The notes under the pieces were generated by a model, which had not been told where the DNA came from, ran no database searches, and saw nothing but the letters and a program-made list of their open reading frames with translations. A stretch of 64,000 nt of DNA from Rhodothermus profundi (GTDB taxonomy: Bacteria > Bacteroidota > Rhodothermia > Rhodothermales > Rhodothermaceae), in the NCBI RefSeq assembly GCF_900142415.1, contig NZ_FRAU01000005.1, forward strand, positions 223,854 to 287,853, in the 5' to 3' direction. A program made the position numbers and the translations under genes. Positions 12,356 to 21,814 of this stretch are shown here, one piece after another. Position 1 is the first letter of the stretch; every line of letters begins with the position of its first letter.

Positions 12356-13534
12356 ATGCACAACCGGCGACGGTGCCTCCTTATCTGGGTACTGCTGCTC
12401 GGAAGCCTGCACGGAGCCGCCGCGCGAGGCCAATCGGTTCCAGCGGCTTCCGTGCTGGACGACCCGCTGGTTCGCGCCGAAGGTCGCGCCGGATTAGAGC
12501 GTCTCTACGACCTCGACTTTGCAGGCGCCCAGCAGCATTTTGCACGCATTACCCAACGCTACCCGGACCATCCCATCGGGCCGTTTCTGACCGGCCTGAA
12601 CCTCTGGTGGCAGATCCTGCTCGACCTGTCCGACCGATCCCGAGACCAGGCCTTCTATGAGCTGATGGAAGCTGTGCTCCAACGATGCGAACGCATCTTG
12701 CGCCACGATCCGGACAACCTCGACGCCCTCTTTTTCAAAAGTGCCGCTTTAGGCTTCCGAGGACGGCTTCGCGCTAATCGTGGCGACTGGTTCCGAGCCG
12801 CGCTCGATGGCAAACGCGCACTCGATGCCGTCATGGCCCTGGCACGCCGACGCCCCCAGAATCCTGACTTTCGCTTTGGGAAAGCACTCTACGACTACTA
12901 CGCCGCTGTCATCCCAAAACGCTACCCTTTTGTTAAACCGGTCATGCTCTTTTTCCCCGCCGGCAATCGCGAAGCCGGCCTGCGCCAACTGGAGGCCACC
13001 GCCCAAAACGGCTACTACATCCAGGCAGAAGCCGTCTATTTTCTGGCGCAGATCTATTACCTTTTTGAGGAAGACTACGCGCGCACTATAAAACACGTGC
13101 GCTGGCTGCGCACCCACTTTCCCAACAACGGCTACTTCCACGCCCTGGAAGGACGCGTCTACATTCGCTGGGGCTACTGGCAACAGGGGCGCCAGACCTT
13201 CAAAGCCGTGCTGGCCCGCTTTCAGGAAGGCCACCGAGGCTATAGCGCCGCACTGGCAGAACAGGCCCTGTATTTCTTAGCACTTTCGTATATGCTCGAA
13301 CGCCGCTACCAGACCGCACTGGACTATCTCCTCAAACTGGAAGCCCTCACCGCTCGTCGCAACGAAGACACGTATTTCAGGGTTATGGGACGGTTGCGAC
13401 AGGGGATGGCCTACGATGCGCTGGGACAGCGCGAAATTGCTATCCTGCGCTATCGCGAAGTATTGCAAATGAAGGATTTTGGTCGCGCCCACGAACGCGC
13501 CCGGCAATACCTGAAAACGCCCTACCGGGGCTGA
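12356..13534 (+). CDS. Secreted TPR-repeat protein
   Basis: 392 residues. A signal peptide (CLLIWVLLLGSLHGAAARGQ) leads to a periplasmic or surface domain. Repeated helical pairs with the TPR spacing are visible, for example around 45-75 (DLDFAGAQQHFARITQRYPDHP), 225-260 (YFLAQIYYLFEEDYARTIKH), 262-295 and 305-390. TPR solenoids bind other proteins, so an assembly or scaffold role is likely, with no enzyme motif. It precedes the von Willebrand A gene by 47 bp and may be in its operon. Confidence 0.8.
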   Translation: MHNRRRCLLIWVLLLGSLHGAAARGQSVPAASVLDDPLVRAEGRAGLERLYDLDFAGAQQHFARITQRYPDHPIGPFLTGLNLWWQILLDLSDRSRDQAFYELMEAVLQRCERILRHDPDNLDALFFKSAALGFRGRLRANRGDWFRAALDGKRALDAVMALARRRPQNPDFRFGKALYDYYAAVIPKRYPFVKPVMLFFPAGNREAGLRQLEATAQNGYYIQAEAVYFLAQIYYLFEEDYARTIKHVRWLRTHFPNNGYFHALEGRVYIRWGYWQQGRQTFKAVLARFQEGHRGYSAALAEQALYFLALSYMLERRYQTALDYLLKLEALTARRNEDTYFRVMGRLRQGMAYDALGQREIAILRYREVLQMKDFGRAHERARQYLKTPYRG

Positions 13535-13581
13535 ACCTCCTCTGCTTCCGGTCGTAATGCACCATAACCCAACGGCAGAGC

Positions 13582-14694
13582 GTGGCCCAGACCATGTGGA
13601 TTCGTTATACGCAATGGGACCCCCGGCGACACGGCCAGCATCTATCAACCTTTGACCGACTCTTCGAACTCTTCAGACAACTGCTCCATTTTACCGCCGG
13701 AGACGCAGCCGAAGCACTCCGCTGGCTCAGCCAGCTCGACCAGGAGTACGGGCTCACCGATGAAGAAATGGGGCTGGGCGACTTTATTGAGGAGCTCAAA
13801 CGCCGCGGCTATCTGCAGGACGACGCACGCACAGGCGTTGTGCACCTGACTCCGCGTATGGAGCGCACGCTGCGCCAGAGCGCCCTCGAAGAAATCTTTC
13901 GCAAGCTGCGGCGAGGCAGCCCGGGCCAGCACAAAACCCCCTATGCAGGGCAGGGAGATGAGCGCCTACCCGAAACACGCCCCTGGCAGTTCGGTGACGA
14001 CCCGCACCGGCTGGACCTGACGGGCACCCTGTCCAATGCCTTCCGCCGCAGCGGCCTCGACCAGTGGTCGCTGCGTGAAGAAGACCTGGAAGTGTATGAA
14101 ACCGACCATCACACAAGTGTGGCAACCGTACTGCTGATCGACCTGTCGCATTCCATGGTACTCTACGGCGAAGATCGCATTACGCCAGCCCGCAAAACAG
14201 CACTGGCCCTGGCTGAACTGATTACCACCCATTATCCCAAAGATACGCTCGACATTGTAGCTTTTGGCAACGACGCCTGGGAAGTGTCGCTCAAAGAACT
14301 GCCCTATCTGCAGGTCGGCCCCTACTACACAAACACCCGGGCAGCTCTTCAACGCGCACGCCAGATTCTGCACCGCCGCAAAAACCGTAACAAGCAGATC
14401 TTCCTGATTACCGACGGTAAACCAAGCTGTCACTTCGAAAACGGCCGCATGTACCGCAACGCCTTCGGCCTGGATCGCCGCATTGTCAACAAAGTGCTCG
14501 ACGAAGCCGTGCGCTGCCGCCGCGAAGGAATCACAATCACTACGTTCATGGTAGCACGCGATCCCTATCTACAGCAGTTTGTCCGGCAACTCACCCGAGC
14601 CAACCGAGGACGCGCCTACTACGCCAGTCTGGACCGGCTTGGCACCTACCTGTTTGAAGACTACGTGCGCAACCGCCGCAAACATCTGCGCTGA
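13582..14694 (+). CDS. von Willebrand factor A domain protein
   Basis: 370 residues if the GTG at 13582 is the start; an ATG 12 bases on is equally possible. It is cytoplasmic. The N-terminal 150 residues are helical and charged. The vWA fold follows from about 175, with an intact metal-ion site DLSHS near residue 190, then the TNT segment near 255 and LITDGKPS near 275. The closing part (FMVARDPYLQQFVRQL) is conserved among CoxE/BatA-like bacterial vWA proteins, which usually work with a MoxR-type AAA ATPase; none lies in the window. It ends 5 bases before ksgA. Confidence 0.85.
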   Translation: MAQTMWIRYTQWDPRRHGQHLSTFDRLFELFRQLLHFTAGDAAEALRWLSQLDQEYGLTDEEMGLGDFIEELKRRGYLQDDARTGVVHLTPRMERTLRQSALEEIFRKLRRGSPGQHKTPYAGQGDERLPETRPWQFGDDPHRLDLTGTLSNAFRRSGLDQWSLREEDLEVYETDHHTSVATVLLIDLSHSMVLYGEDRITPARKTALALAELITTHYPKDTLDIVAFGNDAWEVSLKELPYLQVGPYYTNTRAALQRARQILHRRKNRNKQIFLITDGKPSCHFENGRMYRNAFGLDRRIVNKVLDEAVRCRREGITITTFMVARDPYLQQFVRQLTRANRGRAYYASLDRLGTYLFEDYVRNRRKHLR

Positions 14695-14699
14695 ACCCC

Positions 14700-15602
14700 A
14701 TGCCCGCCCCTTTCCGTCCCCGCAAGCGCCTGGGCCAGCACTTTCTGGTGGATCCCAACGTTGCTCGCAAAATAGTCGAGGCGCTGCAGGCCTCACCTGA
14801 ACAACCGGTGGTTGAGATTGGTCCGGGCACCGGAGCCCTGACAGGCCTCCTACTGGAACGCTACCCCCGTCTAACTGCCCTAGAAATCGACCCCCGCGCT
14901 ATAGCCACGCTGCAAACCCGATGGCCGGCACTGGACGTACGCCACGCCGACGTGCTCACCGTAAACTGGGCTGAGCTGGCTGCCGAAAAAGGAGAAAAAC
15001 TTCATGTAATTGGCAATCTTCCGTACTACATCACCAGTCCCATCCTGTTTGCGCTGCTGGACGCCCGCGACGTGCTCGCCGAAGCCGTGCTCATGATGCA
15101 ACGCGAAGTGGCCGAACGCCTTGTTGCTTCGCCCGGTAGCAAAACCTACGGCATCCTGAGCGTCATCGCCCAGCTCTGGGCCACTCCTGCGCTGTTGTTT
15201 CCCGTCTCGCGTCACGTCTTTCGGCCCAGGCCCCGCGTCGAAAGCGCCGTCGTCCGCCTGACCTTCGCCCAGCCGCTTCCTGACGTCGATCCCACGCTGC
15301 TGCGCCAGGTGATTCGCACGGCCTTCAACCAGCGCCGCAAGACGCTGCGTAACAGCCTGCGCCGTCTGCTACCACCCGGACAAACACTCCCCGCGCCCTG
15401 GTCTCAGGCCCGCGCTGAAATGCTTACGCCGGCCGACTATGTGGCCCTGACCCGCTGGCTTCAACGATCCTCCCCGCCGTTCTCTCCGAAAGGCCTCCCT
15501 TCACCCATCTCCGATCCTCTGAAGCGGCAGCCCCAGTCCCATGCAGCCACTCCCTGTTCTCCGGCAGAAACGGAAGCCTCCGACCCTCCGTTATCCGAAT
15601 AG
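14700..15602 (+). CDS. rsmA: 16S rRNA dimethyladenosine transferase (KsgA/RsmA)
   Basis: 300 residues. It dimethylates two adjacent adenines in helix 45 of 16S rRNA late in small-subunit assembly. SAM-binding motif I (VEIGPGTGALT near 38), the acidic LEIDPRA, and the catalytic NLPYYITSP near 111 are intact; FNQRRKTLRNSL near 220 is the usual C-terminal signature. After residue about 255 there is a low-complexity Pro/Ser tail of some 45 residues that is not part of the family and has no fold I can see. It starts 5 bases after the vWA gene. Confidence 0.96.
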   Translation: MPAPFRPRKRLGQHFLVDPNVARKIVEALQASPEQPVVEIGPGTGALTGLLLERYPRLTALEIDPRAIATLQTRWPALDVRHADVLTVNWAELAAEKGEKLHVIGNLPYYITSPILFALLDARDVLAEAVLMMQREVAERLVASPGSKTYGILSVIAQLWATPALLFPVSRHVFRPRPRVESAVVRLTFAQPLPDVDPTLLRQVIRTAFNQRRKTLRNSLRRLLPPGQTLPAPWSQARAEMLTPADYVALTRWLQRSSPPFSPKGLPSPISDPLKRQPQSHAATPCSPAETEASDPPLSE

Positions 15603-15674
15603 AAAAAGGCTCCATATAGCAAAAGCCGTACGTGTCCCGTATTTTGTCCAGGTAAATTACGTCCCTGTGAAACT

Positions 15675-16355
15675 ATGCCCATGGAACCCCTGATTTTGCG
15701 GCATGGCGGCTCGGTCGGCTGGATTGAGGTGATCTGCGGCTCCATGTTCAGTGGCAAAACCGAAGAGCTGATTCGCAGGTTGCGTCGCGCGCAGATCGCT
15801 CGCCAGCGCGTAGAAGTCTTCAAGCCGCGGATGGACCGGCGCTATAGTGAAACAGAGGTTGTCTCGCACGACGAGAACGCTCTGCGTTCTACTCCGGTCG
15901 ACAACGCCGAGCAGATCCTGCTACTGGCCGGATCAGCCGACGTGGTAGGAATCGATGAAGCCCAGTTTTTCGACATGACGCTGGTGGACGTATGCCAGCA
16001 ACTGGCCAACGACGGGAAACGGGTGATTGTAGCGGGGCTGGACCAGGACTACATGGGCCGACCGTTTGAACCTATACCGCAGCTTATGGCCGTGGCCGAG
16101 TACGTCACCAAGCTACATGCCATCTGCGCCGTCTGTGGAGCCCCGGCCAACCACTCCCAGCGCCTGACCAATGAGGAAGGGCGCGTGGTGCTGGGCGCAG
16201 CCGATCGCTATGAACCCCGCTGCCGCCGCTGCTTTCAGCCGCCCCGTCCCTCTGCGGAGCGTCCTTTCAGAGCAGTGGCTCCGGAGGCGGCGCCGCGTTC
16301 CGACGCTCCGCAAGCTCTACCAGCCGCTTCAAGTGCTCGGCCATGTGAAAAATGA
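15675..16355 (+). CDS. tdk: Thymidine kinase (type II)
   Basis: 226 residues. It phosphorylates thymidine in the salvage pathway. P-loop GSMFSGKT at 22-29, DEAQFFD with the catalytic Glu near 97, the lid segment and a zinc site made of CAVCG near 153 and CRRCF near 186. The conserved enzyme ends at about residue 190. The remaining 35 residues are Ala/Pro-rich and are read from bases that also encode, on the other strand, the tail of the DUF4282 protein (16267-16599); the two genes overlap by 89 bp at their 3' ends. Confidence 0.95.
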   Translation: MPMEPLILRHGGSVGWIEVICGSMFSGKTEELIRRLRRAQIARQRVEVFKPRMDRRYSETEVVSHDENALRSTPVDNAEQILLLAGSADVVGIDEAQFFDMTLVDVCQQLANDGKRVIVAGLDQDYMGRPFEPIPQLMAVAEYVTKLHAICAVCGAPANHSQRLTNEEGRVVLGAADRYEPRCRRCFQPPRPSAERPFRAVAPEAAPRSDAPQALPAASSARPCEK

Positions 16356-16599
16356 CCACGATCAGTTCCAGATAAATCCGAATGCCAATAGCCCCCAGCA
16401 CAAACAGCAGAGGAGCCGCCATCAGATACAGCAGGCCCAGCTCTATGCCCAGCGTAAATCCGGTCCCTACCATAACAACCATAGAGAAGCCCCACGCAAT
16501 GAGCGCCAGTCCATAAAGGAATCGAATAAGGCGAGACGTAATGAAGTCCGAGAAAGAAAAGTCAAATAGCGTGGCCAGAAAACCTTTACGGGATTCCAT
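16267..16599 (-). CDS. DUF4282-type small membrane protein
   Basis: 110 residues with two membrane helices (about 27-50 and 55-82), preceded by FFDFSF-like [18 protein letters not shown], the conserved start of DUF4282 proteins. Function unknown. Convergent with tdk and overlapping it tail to tail; divergent from dnaX, with 142 bp between. The start ATG at 16599 agrees with the family N-terminus, so it is the overlap at its end, not its reality, that is odd. Confidence 0.85.
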   Translation of the reverse strand: MESRKGFLATLFDFSFSDFITSRLIRFLYGLALIAWGFSMVVMVGTGFTLGIELGLLYLMAAPLLFVLGAIGIRIYLELIVVIFHMAEHLKRLVELAERRNAAPPPEPLL

Positions 16600-16741
16600 G
16601 AATCGCCCGGGTTTTGTTAACGAACAGGACCGTGCTTCACAAGATATTCGCCCCGGGATCCACGCGCAAACCGGGCGATCCTTTTGCCGGGTAGATCGTT
16701 CTGGAAAAGAAACCCTGCGTCCCTGACCCCCGCCTTGCGTT

Positions 16742-18571
16742 ATGCAGGAACAGCGTTACCTGGTAGCTGCCCGTAAGTACCGCCCGCAGCTTTTTCGCGA
16801 ACTGGTCGCCCAGGAACACGTAACGGAAACGCTAAAAAATGCGCTTCGCCTGAACCGCCTGGGACACGCCTATCTGTTCAGCGGTCCGCGCGGGGTAGGA
16901 AAAACAACGGCCGCCCGCCTGCTGGCCAAAGCCATTAACTGCCAGACCCCCCTGGAAGCCCGCGAGGACGGCGCCGAACCCTGCCGCCAGTGCGAGGCGT
17001 GCATCGCTTTTGAGGAAGGGCGTAGCCTGAACGTGTTTGAAATCGATGCGGCCTCGAACAACAAGGTGGAAGACGTTCGGGAGTTGCGGGAGACGGTTCG
17101 GGTTCCCCCGCAGGGCGCGCGCAAGAAGGTCTACATCATTGACGAAGTGCACATGCTTTCCAACGCGGCCTTTAACGCCCTGCTCAAGACCCTCGAAGAG
17201 CCTCCTCCTCATGCCCTGTTCATTTTCGCTACCACAGAACCCCACAAGGTGCTGCCCACCATCCTTTCTCGGTGCCAGCGTTTCGATTTTCGACGCATTC
17301 CTGTAGACGCTATTGTAGCGCGGCTGCGCGAAATCTGCGCAGCCGAGGGCGTGGAAGCCGACGACGAGTCGCTTATGCTACTGGCCCGCAAAGGGGACGG
17401 TGCCCTGCGCGATGCTCTTTCAGCGTTTGATCAGGCGGTTTCCCTTTGCGGTACCACGCTACGCTACGCCGAACTGGCGCAGGCGCTGGGCGTGGTAGAT
17501 CTTGACCTTTACTTTACGGTAACCGAACACGTCCAGGCAGGCAACGGGGCCGGCATGCTTGCCGTGGTTGAGCAGGTAGTACGCGCCGGCTATGACTTGC
17601 AGGAGTTTGCGCTCGGGCTGGCAGAACACCTTCGCAATTTGCTGGTGGCCCGCACAATGCCTGACCTTTCTCTCATCGAAGCGGGTGAAGCCACGCGTCG
17701 ACGGTACGCCGAAGCAGCCAGCGCCTTTGAAGAGGCAGATCTGCTGCGCCTGCTGGGCCTGGTGGCCGATCTGGAGACGCGCCTGAAAAGTAGCGCGCAG
17801 CCCCGGCTGCAACTGGAGTTGACGCTTCTGCGCATGGCCAGCCTACCCCATGCCATCGATCTGCGCCGGGCGCTCGCGTTGTTGGACCAACTGTCCCAAA
17901 CGCCGCCGCGCCTTGACTCGGGAAGTCCGCCCCCTGCCCGCTCGACTGCCAGCGGAACAGGCACTCCACCGACTCCGCCAGCAACTCCGCGCCCAGATCC
18001 CACGCCTTCTGCCCGCCCGAATCTCGCTGCCGACACAACCCGTCTGTTTGGCCCGCCTGCTCTGGAAACCCTGAAACATGCCCGTCCTGAACGTCCAAGT
18101 GGCCAGGCCGCGCTGGCCACTGCCTCCGAAACCGACGTGCTGGTTGCCGACGCGCCTTCTACCCTGTTGGAAACGCTGCGGATGCGCTGGTCCACCTTTG
18201 TGGAGCATGTCCTGCAGGTTCGCCGCCACGTAGGCATGGTGCTAACCGATACCCATCCTGAAGCAATTGAGGGCTCCCGGCTCTGGATCAGGGTTCAGGA
18301 CCGGGCCTATGAACGATTGCTGCAAAACCAGGCCGACTTTCTGTTACAGCAGCTCCACGCCTTCTTCGAGGAAACAAGATGCCTTACGGGCCTGCGCTTT
18401 CGCGCTGCCGAATCCGCTCCGGAAGCATCTGGACCGGAGCCTTCCATGGCCCCAGCGCCTGAGCCGGAAGACCCCACGCAGGTGCTGGAACGCCTGCGCC
18501 GCACGTCGCCCGTCGTGCAGAAACTCCTTGAGCAGTTTGGCTGCGAGCTGTTCTGGGGCAACGGCCGTTGA
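16742..18571 (+). CDS. dnaX: DNA polymerase III subunit gamma/tau
   Basis: 609 residues. It is the clamp-loader ATPase of the replisome. Walker A GPRGVGKT near 48, zinc ligands in CRQCEAC near 82, Walker B IIDEVHM near 130, sensor 1 TTEPHK and the SRC motif ILSRCQRF near 178. After about 370 comes a Pro/Thr-rich linker (about 385-450), then a tau-like C-terminal domain to the end. No slippery heptamer with a following hairpin was seen after the ATPase part, so a shorter gamma form by frameshifting is not supported. First gene of the common dnaX-ybaB-recR group. Confidence 0.97.
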   Translation: MQEQRYLVAARKYRPQLFRELVAQEHVTETLKNALRLNRLGHAYLFSGPRGVGKTTAARLLAKAINCQTPLEAREDGAEPCRQCEACIAFEEGRSLNVFEIDAASNNKVEDVRELRETVRVPPQGARKKVYIIDEVHMLSNAAFNALLKTLEEPPPHALFIFATTEPHKVLPTILSRCQRFDFRRIPVDAIVARLREICAAEGVEADDESLMLLARKGDGALRDALSAFDQAVSLCGTTLRYAELAQALGVVDLDLYFTVTEHVQAGNGAGMLAVVEQVVRAGYDLQEFALGLAEHLRNLLVARTMPDLSLIEAGEATRRRYAEAASAFEEADLLRLLGLVADLETRLKSSAQPRLQLELTLLRMASLPHAIDLRRALALLDQLSQTPPRLDSGSPPPARSTASGTGTPPTPPATPRPDPTPSARPNLAADTTRLFGPPALETLKHARPERPSGQAALATASETDVLVADAPSTLLETLRMRWSTFVEHVLQVRRHVGMVLTDTHPEAIEGSRLWIRVQDRAYERLLQNQADFLLQQLHAFFEETRCLTGLRFRAAESAPEASGPEPSMAPAPEPEDPTQVLERLRRTSPVVQKLLEQFGCELFWGNGR

Positions 18572-18629
18572 ACCCGGAATTATGCCAGGCGTTCATCCTC
18601 TGTAACGCACCAGCAAGCACAGCAAACCC

Positions 18630-18974
18630 ATGGACGGATCGCTGAATTTAGGCGACGTGTTTGGCAAGGTGTTAGAATTGCAGCAGCGCCTTGCGGAAAC
18701 GCAGCAGACGCTGGGTAACCGCACAGTTACAGTCGAGACGGGCGGCGGGCTTGTGCGCGTCACAGCCAACGGTTTGCAGCGTATCGTCCGCATTGAGGTA
18801 GATCCGGAGGCCTTCCGCACTGAAGAGCAGGACATGCTGGAAGATCTCATTGTAGCCGGCGTCAACAAGGCGCTGGAAGAAGCGGCACAACTGACCCGCG
18901 AAGAAATGCAGAAAGCGGCCGGATCTGTGCTCCCCCCGGGTCTGAACATTGATTTGAGCGCACTGGGTCTGTGA
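18630..18974 (+). CDS. YbaB/EbfC nucleoid-associated protein
   Basis: 114 residues, close to the family's usual 100-110. The dimer folds into tweezers that bind DNA without sequence preference. A coiled N-terminal helix (LGDVFGKVLELQQRLAETQ) is followed by the conserved sheet (VETGGGLVRVTANGLQRIVRIEVDPE) and a long second helix. It sits between dnaX and recR, with 3 bases to recR, as in very many bacteria. Confidence 0.95.
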   Translation: MDGSLNLGDVFGKVLELQQRLAETQQTLGNRTVTVETGGGLVRVTANGLQRIVRIEVDPEAFRTEEQDMLEDLIVAGVNKALEEAAQLTREEMQKAAGSVLPPGLNIDLSALGL

Positions 18975-18977
18975 GCA

Positions 18978-19625
18978 ATGAGCTTCACGTCTCCGTCGGT
19001 TGAAGCCCTCGTTGAGCAGCTCATGCGGCTGCCCACCATTGGGCGCAAAACCGCCCAGCGGTTGGCAGCATACATTTTGAAGATGCCCCGCGAAGAGGTT
19101 GAAGCACTGGCCCAGGCCCTGCTTGCCGTTAAGGATCGGGTGCGCCACTGCGCGATCTGTTTCAATGTGACCGACGAAGTGGTCTGCACGATCTGCCGCT
19201 CCCCCCGTCGCGACCACACAACCATTTGCGTGGTCGAAGAGCCCAGCGATGTGCTAGCGCTGGAGCGTACGGGTGAGTACCGAGGCGTGTATCACGTGCT
19301 CGGCGGCGTTATCTCGCCCCTGGATGGTATTGGCCCAGACGACCTGCGCATTCGGGAACTTGTGGAGCGGGTAGCCCCTGCTTCCAACGATCCAGAGCGG
19401 GCTGCGCACTACCCGGACGGCCAGATCCCTCGCATTCAGGAAGTGATTCTAGCGCTGAATCCCAACGTTGAAGGCGACACCACCGCCTACTATCTTGCCC
19501 AACTGCTCAAGCCTTTAGGCGTTCGCGTCACCCGTATTGCGCGCGGCTTGCCCATAGGGGGCGACCTGGAGTATGCCGACGAAGCGACGCTCTCGCGCGC
19601 GCTGGAAGGACGCCTGGCGCTTTAG
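18978..19625 (+). CDS. recR: Recombination mediator RecR
   Basis: 215 residues. Works with RecO (and RecF) to load RecA on gapped DNA. Helix-hairpin-helix near 10-35 ([16 protein letters not shown]), a C4 zinc finger ([16 protein letters not shown] at about 56-71), and the Toprim domain ([27 protein letters not shown]). The C-terminal [19 protein letters not shown]-type ending is diagnostic. Third gene of its operon; probably read from the dnaX promoter. Confidence 0.97.
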   Translation: MSFTSPSVEALVEQLMRLPTIGRKTAQRLAAYILKMPREEVEALAQALLAVKDRVRHCAICFNVTDEVVCTICRSPRRDHTTICVVEEPSDVLALERTGEYRGVYHVLGGVISPLDGIGPDDLRIRELVERVAPASNDPERAAHYPDGQIPRIQEVILALNPNVEGDTTAYYLAQLLKPLGVRVTRIARGLPIGGDLEYADEATLSRALEGRLAL

Positions 19626-19760
19626 CCGAACGAACCGCCGTAATGTGTAAAGCCTTTTCGAACTGCACAATTTGGTCTTAAAAATGGATGTTTCTGGCCG
19701 TATCTTTGAGCGAATCCGTCATCGCCTGGCCCCCTGCAAGCTGTCTCATAACAAGCCATC

Positions 19761-21023
19761 ATGCGCCTGACAATCATTGGAGCCGGAGCTATTGGTTCGG
19801 CCATTGCCTCGTTTCTGGTGCGGCAGCCTGAAGTCACGCAGGTACAGGTTTGCGACGCCCGCGCGCGCAACTTACAGGAGCTGCACGACCGGCTCCAGAC
19901 AAGCCGGCTGCGTTCTTTCCAGATTGACGCGCGCGACCACGGCGTGCTGGAACCCATTCTGCGAGGTAGCCAAGTCGTCATCAGTGCGGCGCCTCCGCAG
20001 CTTAACCCGGCCCTGGCGCGTCTATGCCTGGAACTGGGTGTCCACTTCTGCGACATGGGGGGTAACGATCAGACGGTGCGCCAGGAGCTAGCCCTGCACG
20101 AAGAGGCGGTCCAGCGAGCGGTCTGGATTGTACCGAACTGCGGACTGGCTCCGGGACTGGTCAACATTCTCTGCCTTCATGGCATCGATCAGTTTGACGA
20201 AGTGGAAGCCGCCTACCTGCGCGTGGGCGATGTGCCGCTGGATCCCCATCCGTTCAACTTTCGCATTTCCTGGTCTGCCGAAAAAGTGATCGAAGACTAC
20301 ACGAACCCTGTCCAGATCATTCGCGAAGGGCAGGTGCAGACCGTGGAACCTCTAACCGGCATGGAACGCATTCGCTTCGGCGAGCCGTTTGGTGAAATGG
20401 AAGCGTTCTACACCGCCGGCGGACTCTCCACGCTAACCGACCAACTGGCGGGACGGCTTCAGGTACTCGACTACAAAAGCATTCGCTGGCCCTGTCATGC
20501 CAGCCAGATGCGTTTTGTGTTGGGACTAGGCTTTGGCGAGCCACGCACCATCGACGTGCGCACGCACCTTACCTATCGCGACGTGCTGGTGCGGCGCATG
20601 CGCCAGCGGCTGGGCGGCCACTACGAAGACGCTGTGCTGCTCCGCGTCGCCATTCACGGGCGCAACGCAGGTCAGCCCTATACGCTGCTTTATGAAATGG
20701 TAGATCGGTATAACCAGGAACACCAGATCAGCGCGATGCGCCGCTGCACGGCCATTCCTACAGCCCTGGTAGCTCTCATGATCGCCTCAGGCGAGGTGAA
20801 GGGCGGTGGCGCGTTACCGCCTGAGCAGGTGGTACCACGAGACCGTTTCTACCAGCGCCTCACGGAACATGGCCTCCCCCTGACCCACCGCTGGTACGAA
20901 GGCTATATCGAGGTTACCCATCCGGACCCCGAACGCCTGCTGGCCCGGGCACCTGCGTCCCAAAAGTCAGCCGCCGCGCGGAAAAAAAGCCGAAAGCGCC
21001 AGGCGGCTTCCAGTTCGCAATGA
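19761..21023 (+). CDS. Saccharopine dehydrogenase-like NAD(P)-dependent oxidoreductase
   Basis: 420 residues. N-terminal Rossmann fold with GAGAIGSA at 7-14 and a GGND-type active-site region near 95; the family acts on amino-acid imines (saccharopine dehydrogenase, carboxynorspermidine or lysine 6-dehydrogenase types). The NCGLAPGLVN segment near 130 is shared with lysine 6-dehydrogenase-like members. The last 20 residues are Lys/Arg/Ala/Ser-rich and probably disordered. The true substrate cannot be assigned from sequence. It stands alone, convergent with the SDR gene. Confidence 0.85.
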   Translation: MRLTIIGAGAIGSAIASFLVRQPEVTQVQVCDARARNLQELHDRLQTSRLRSFQIDARDHGVLEPILRGSQVVISAAPPQLNPALARLCLELGVHFCDMGGNDQTVRQELALHEEAVQRAVWIVPNCGLAPGLVNILCLHGIDQFDEVEAAYLRVGDVPLDPHPFNFRISWSAEKVIEDYTNPVQIIREGQVQTVEPLTGMERIRFGEPFGEMEAFYTAGGLSTLTDQLAGRLQVLDYKSIRWPCHASQMRFVLGLGFGEPRTIDVRTHLTYRDVLVRRMRQRLGGHYEDAVLLRVAIHGRNAGQPYTLLYEMVDRYNQEHQISAMRRCTAIPTALVALMIASGEVKGGGALPPEQVVPRDRFYQRLTEHGLPLTHRWYEGYIEVTHPDPERLLARAPASQKSAAARKKSRKRQAASSSQ

Positions 21024-21063
21024 GCCTTCAGAGGCGTCTGCCGCGCACCTACCCGGGCATGCG

Positions 21064-21759
21064 TTAAAATCCGCGGCCGTAAGCGCGCAGCACGGTACCG
21101 TTTAACGCAGCACCGGCAGCCGAACACAGATAAACGCAGAGCTCCGCCAGCTTGTCTGCTTCGACACCGGACGTTCCTTCCTGCCCGTCGTACCGAATGA
21201 CCGAAGGAGCAATGACGTGCGCTGTAATGCCCTGCGCCGCCAGCTCACTACCTATTGCCTCAACCAACCGCACGAGCCCCCCCTTAGCAGCTGAGTAAGC
21301 TGCCTGCCGGGCGCGTCCACGGTCGGCTCCCTGCATCGACGCAAAGGCAATCAACCGACCATTGGGGCGCCCGCGCATCAGGCGAGCTGCTTCGCGAAAG
21401 CAGAGAAACGTCGAAGTCAGATTGGCATCCAGCAACGCGCGCCAGTCGTCCAGCGTCATCTCCAGGAAAGGCCGCTCTGCCCACAGCCCGGCCGCATGCA
21501 CCAGCACATCAACATAGCCAAAACTGTCCCAGATCTTGCCAAAGCAGGCAGCTACCTGCGCCTCATCGGCCAGCTCTGCGTGGAAAACTGCTCCTTCAGC
21601 CCCTTCCGGCAACTGAAACTGCCGGGCCTGGTCTGCCGTGCGCACCACCGCCGCCAGACGCGCCCCTTCTCGAGCAAAACGCTGCAGGATGGCCTGGCCC
21701 AGTCGCCCACCCGCACCGGTGACCACCACCACTTTATGCGTAAGCGAACGGGTTTCCAT
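21064..21759 (-). CDS. SDR-family oxidoreductase
   Basis: 231 residues from the ATG at 21759; a GTG 30 bases earlier is also in frame. Classical short-chain dehydrogenase: cofactor motif TGAGGRLGQ near residue 14, NAG-like HAAG near 87, catalytic Ser in FASMQGAD and YSAAKGG (Tyr-x-x-x-Lys) near 155. The dimer keeps no lengthening insert. It is the last gene of the minus-strand carbohydrate operon, 55 bp after the glycosyltransferase, so a sugar or polyol substrate is possible, but nothing in the active site says which. Confidence 0.88.
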   Translation of the reverse strand: METRSLTHKVVVVTGAGGRLGQAILQRFAREGARLAAVVRTADQARQFQLPEGAEGAVFHAELADEAQVAACFGKIWDSFGYVDVLVHAAGLWAERPFLEMTLDDWRALLDANLTSTFLCFREAARLMRGRPNGRLIAFASMQGADRGRARQAAYSAAKGGLVRLVEAIGSELAAQGITAHVIAPSVIRYDGQEGTSGVEADKLAELCVYLCSAAGAALNGTVLRAYGRGF

Positions 21760-21814
21760 CGCACCGGTTGGTTGGTTACACCTGTCCACAAGATAGGCGA
21801 CACGTGAAAATGGC

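Noticed and set aside
16742-18571. Programmed frameshift in dnaX giving a gamma form
   Set aside because: No slippery A-rich heptamer with a following hairpin was found near the end of the ATPase part; the only A run is near the start of the gene.
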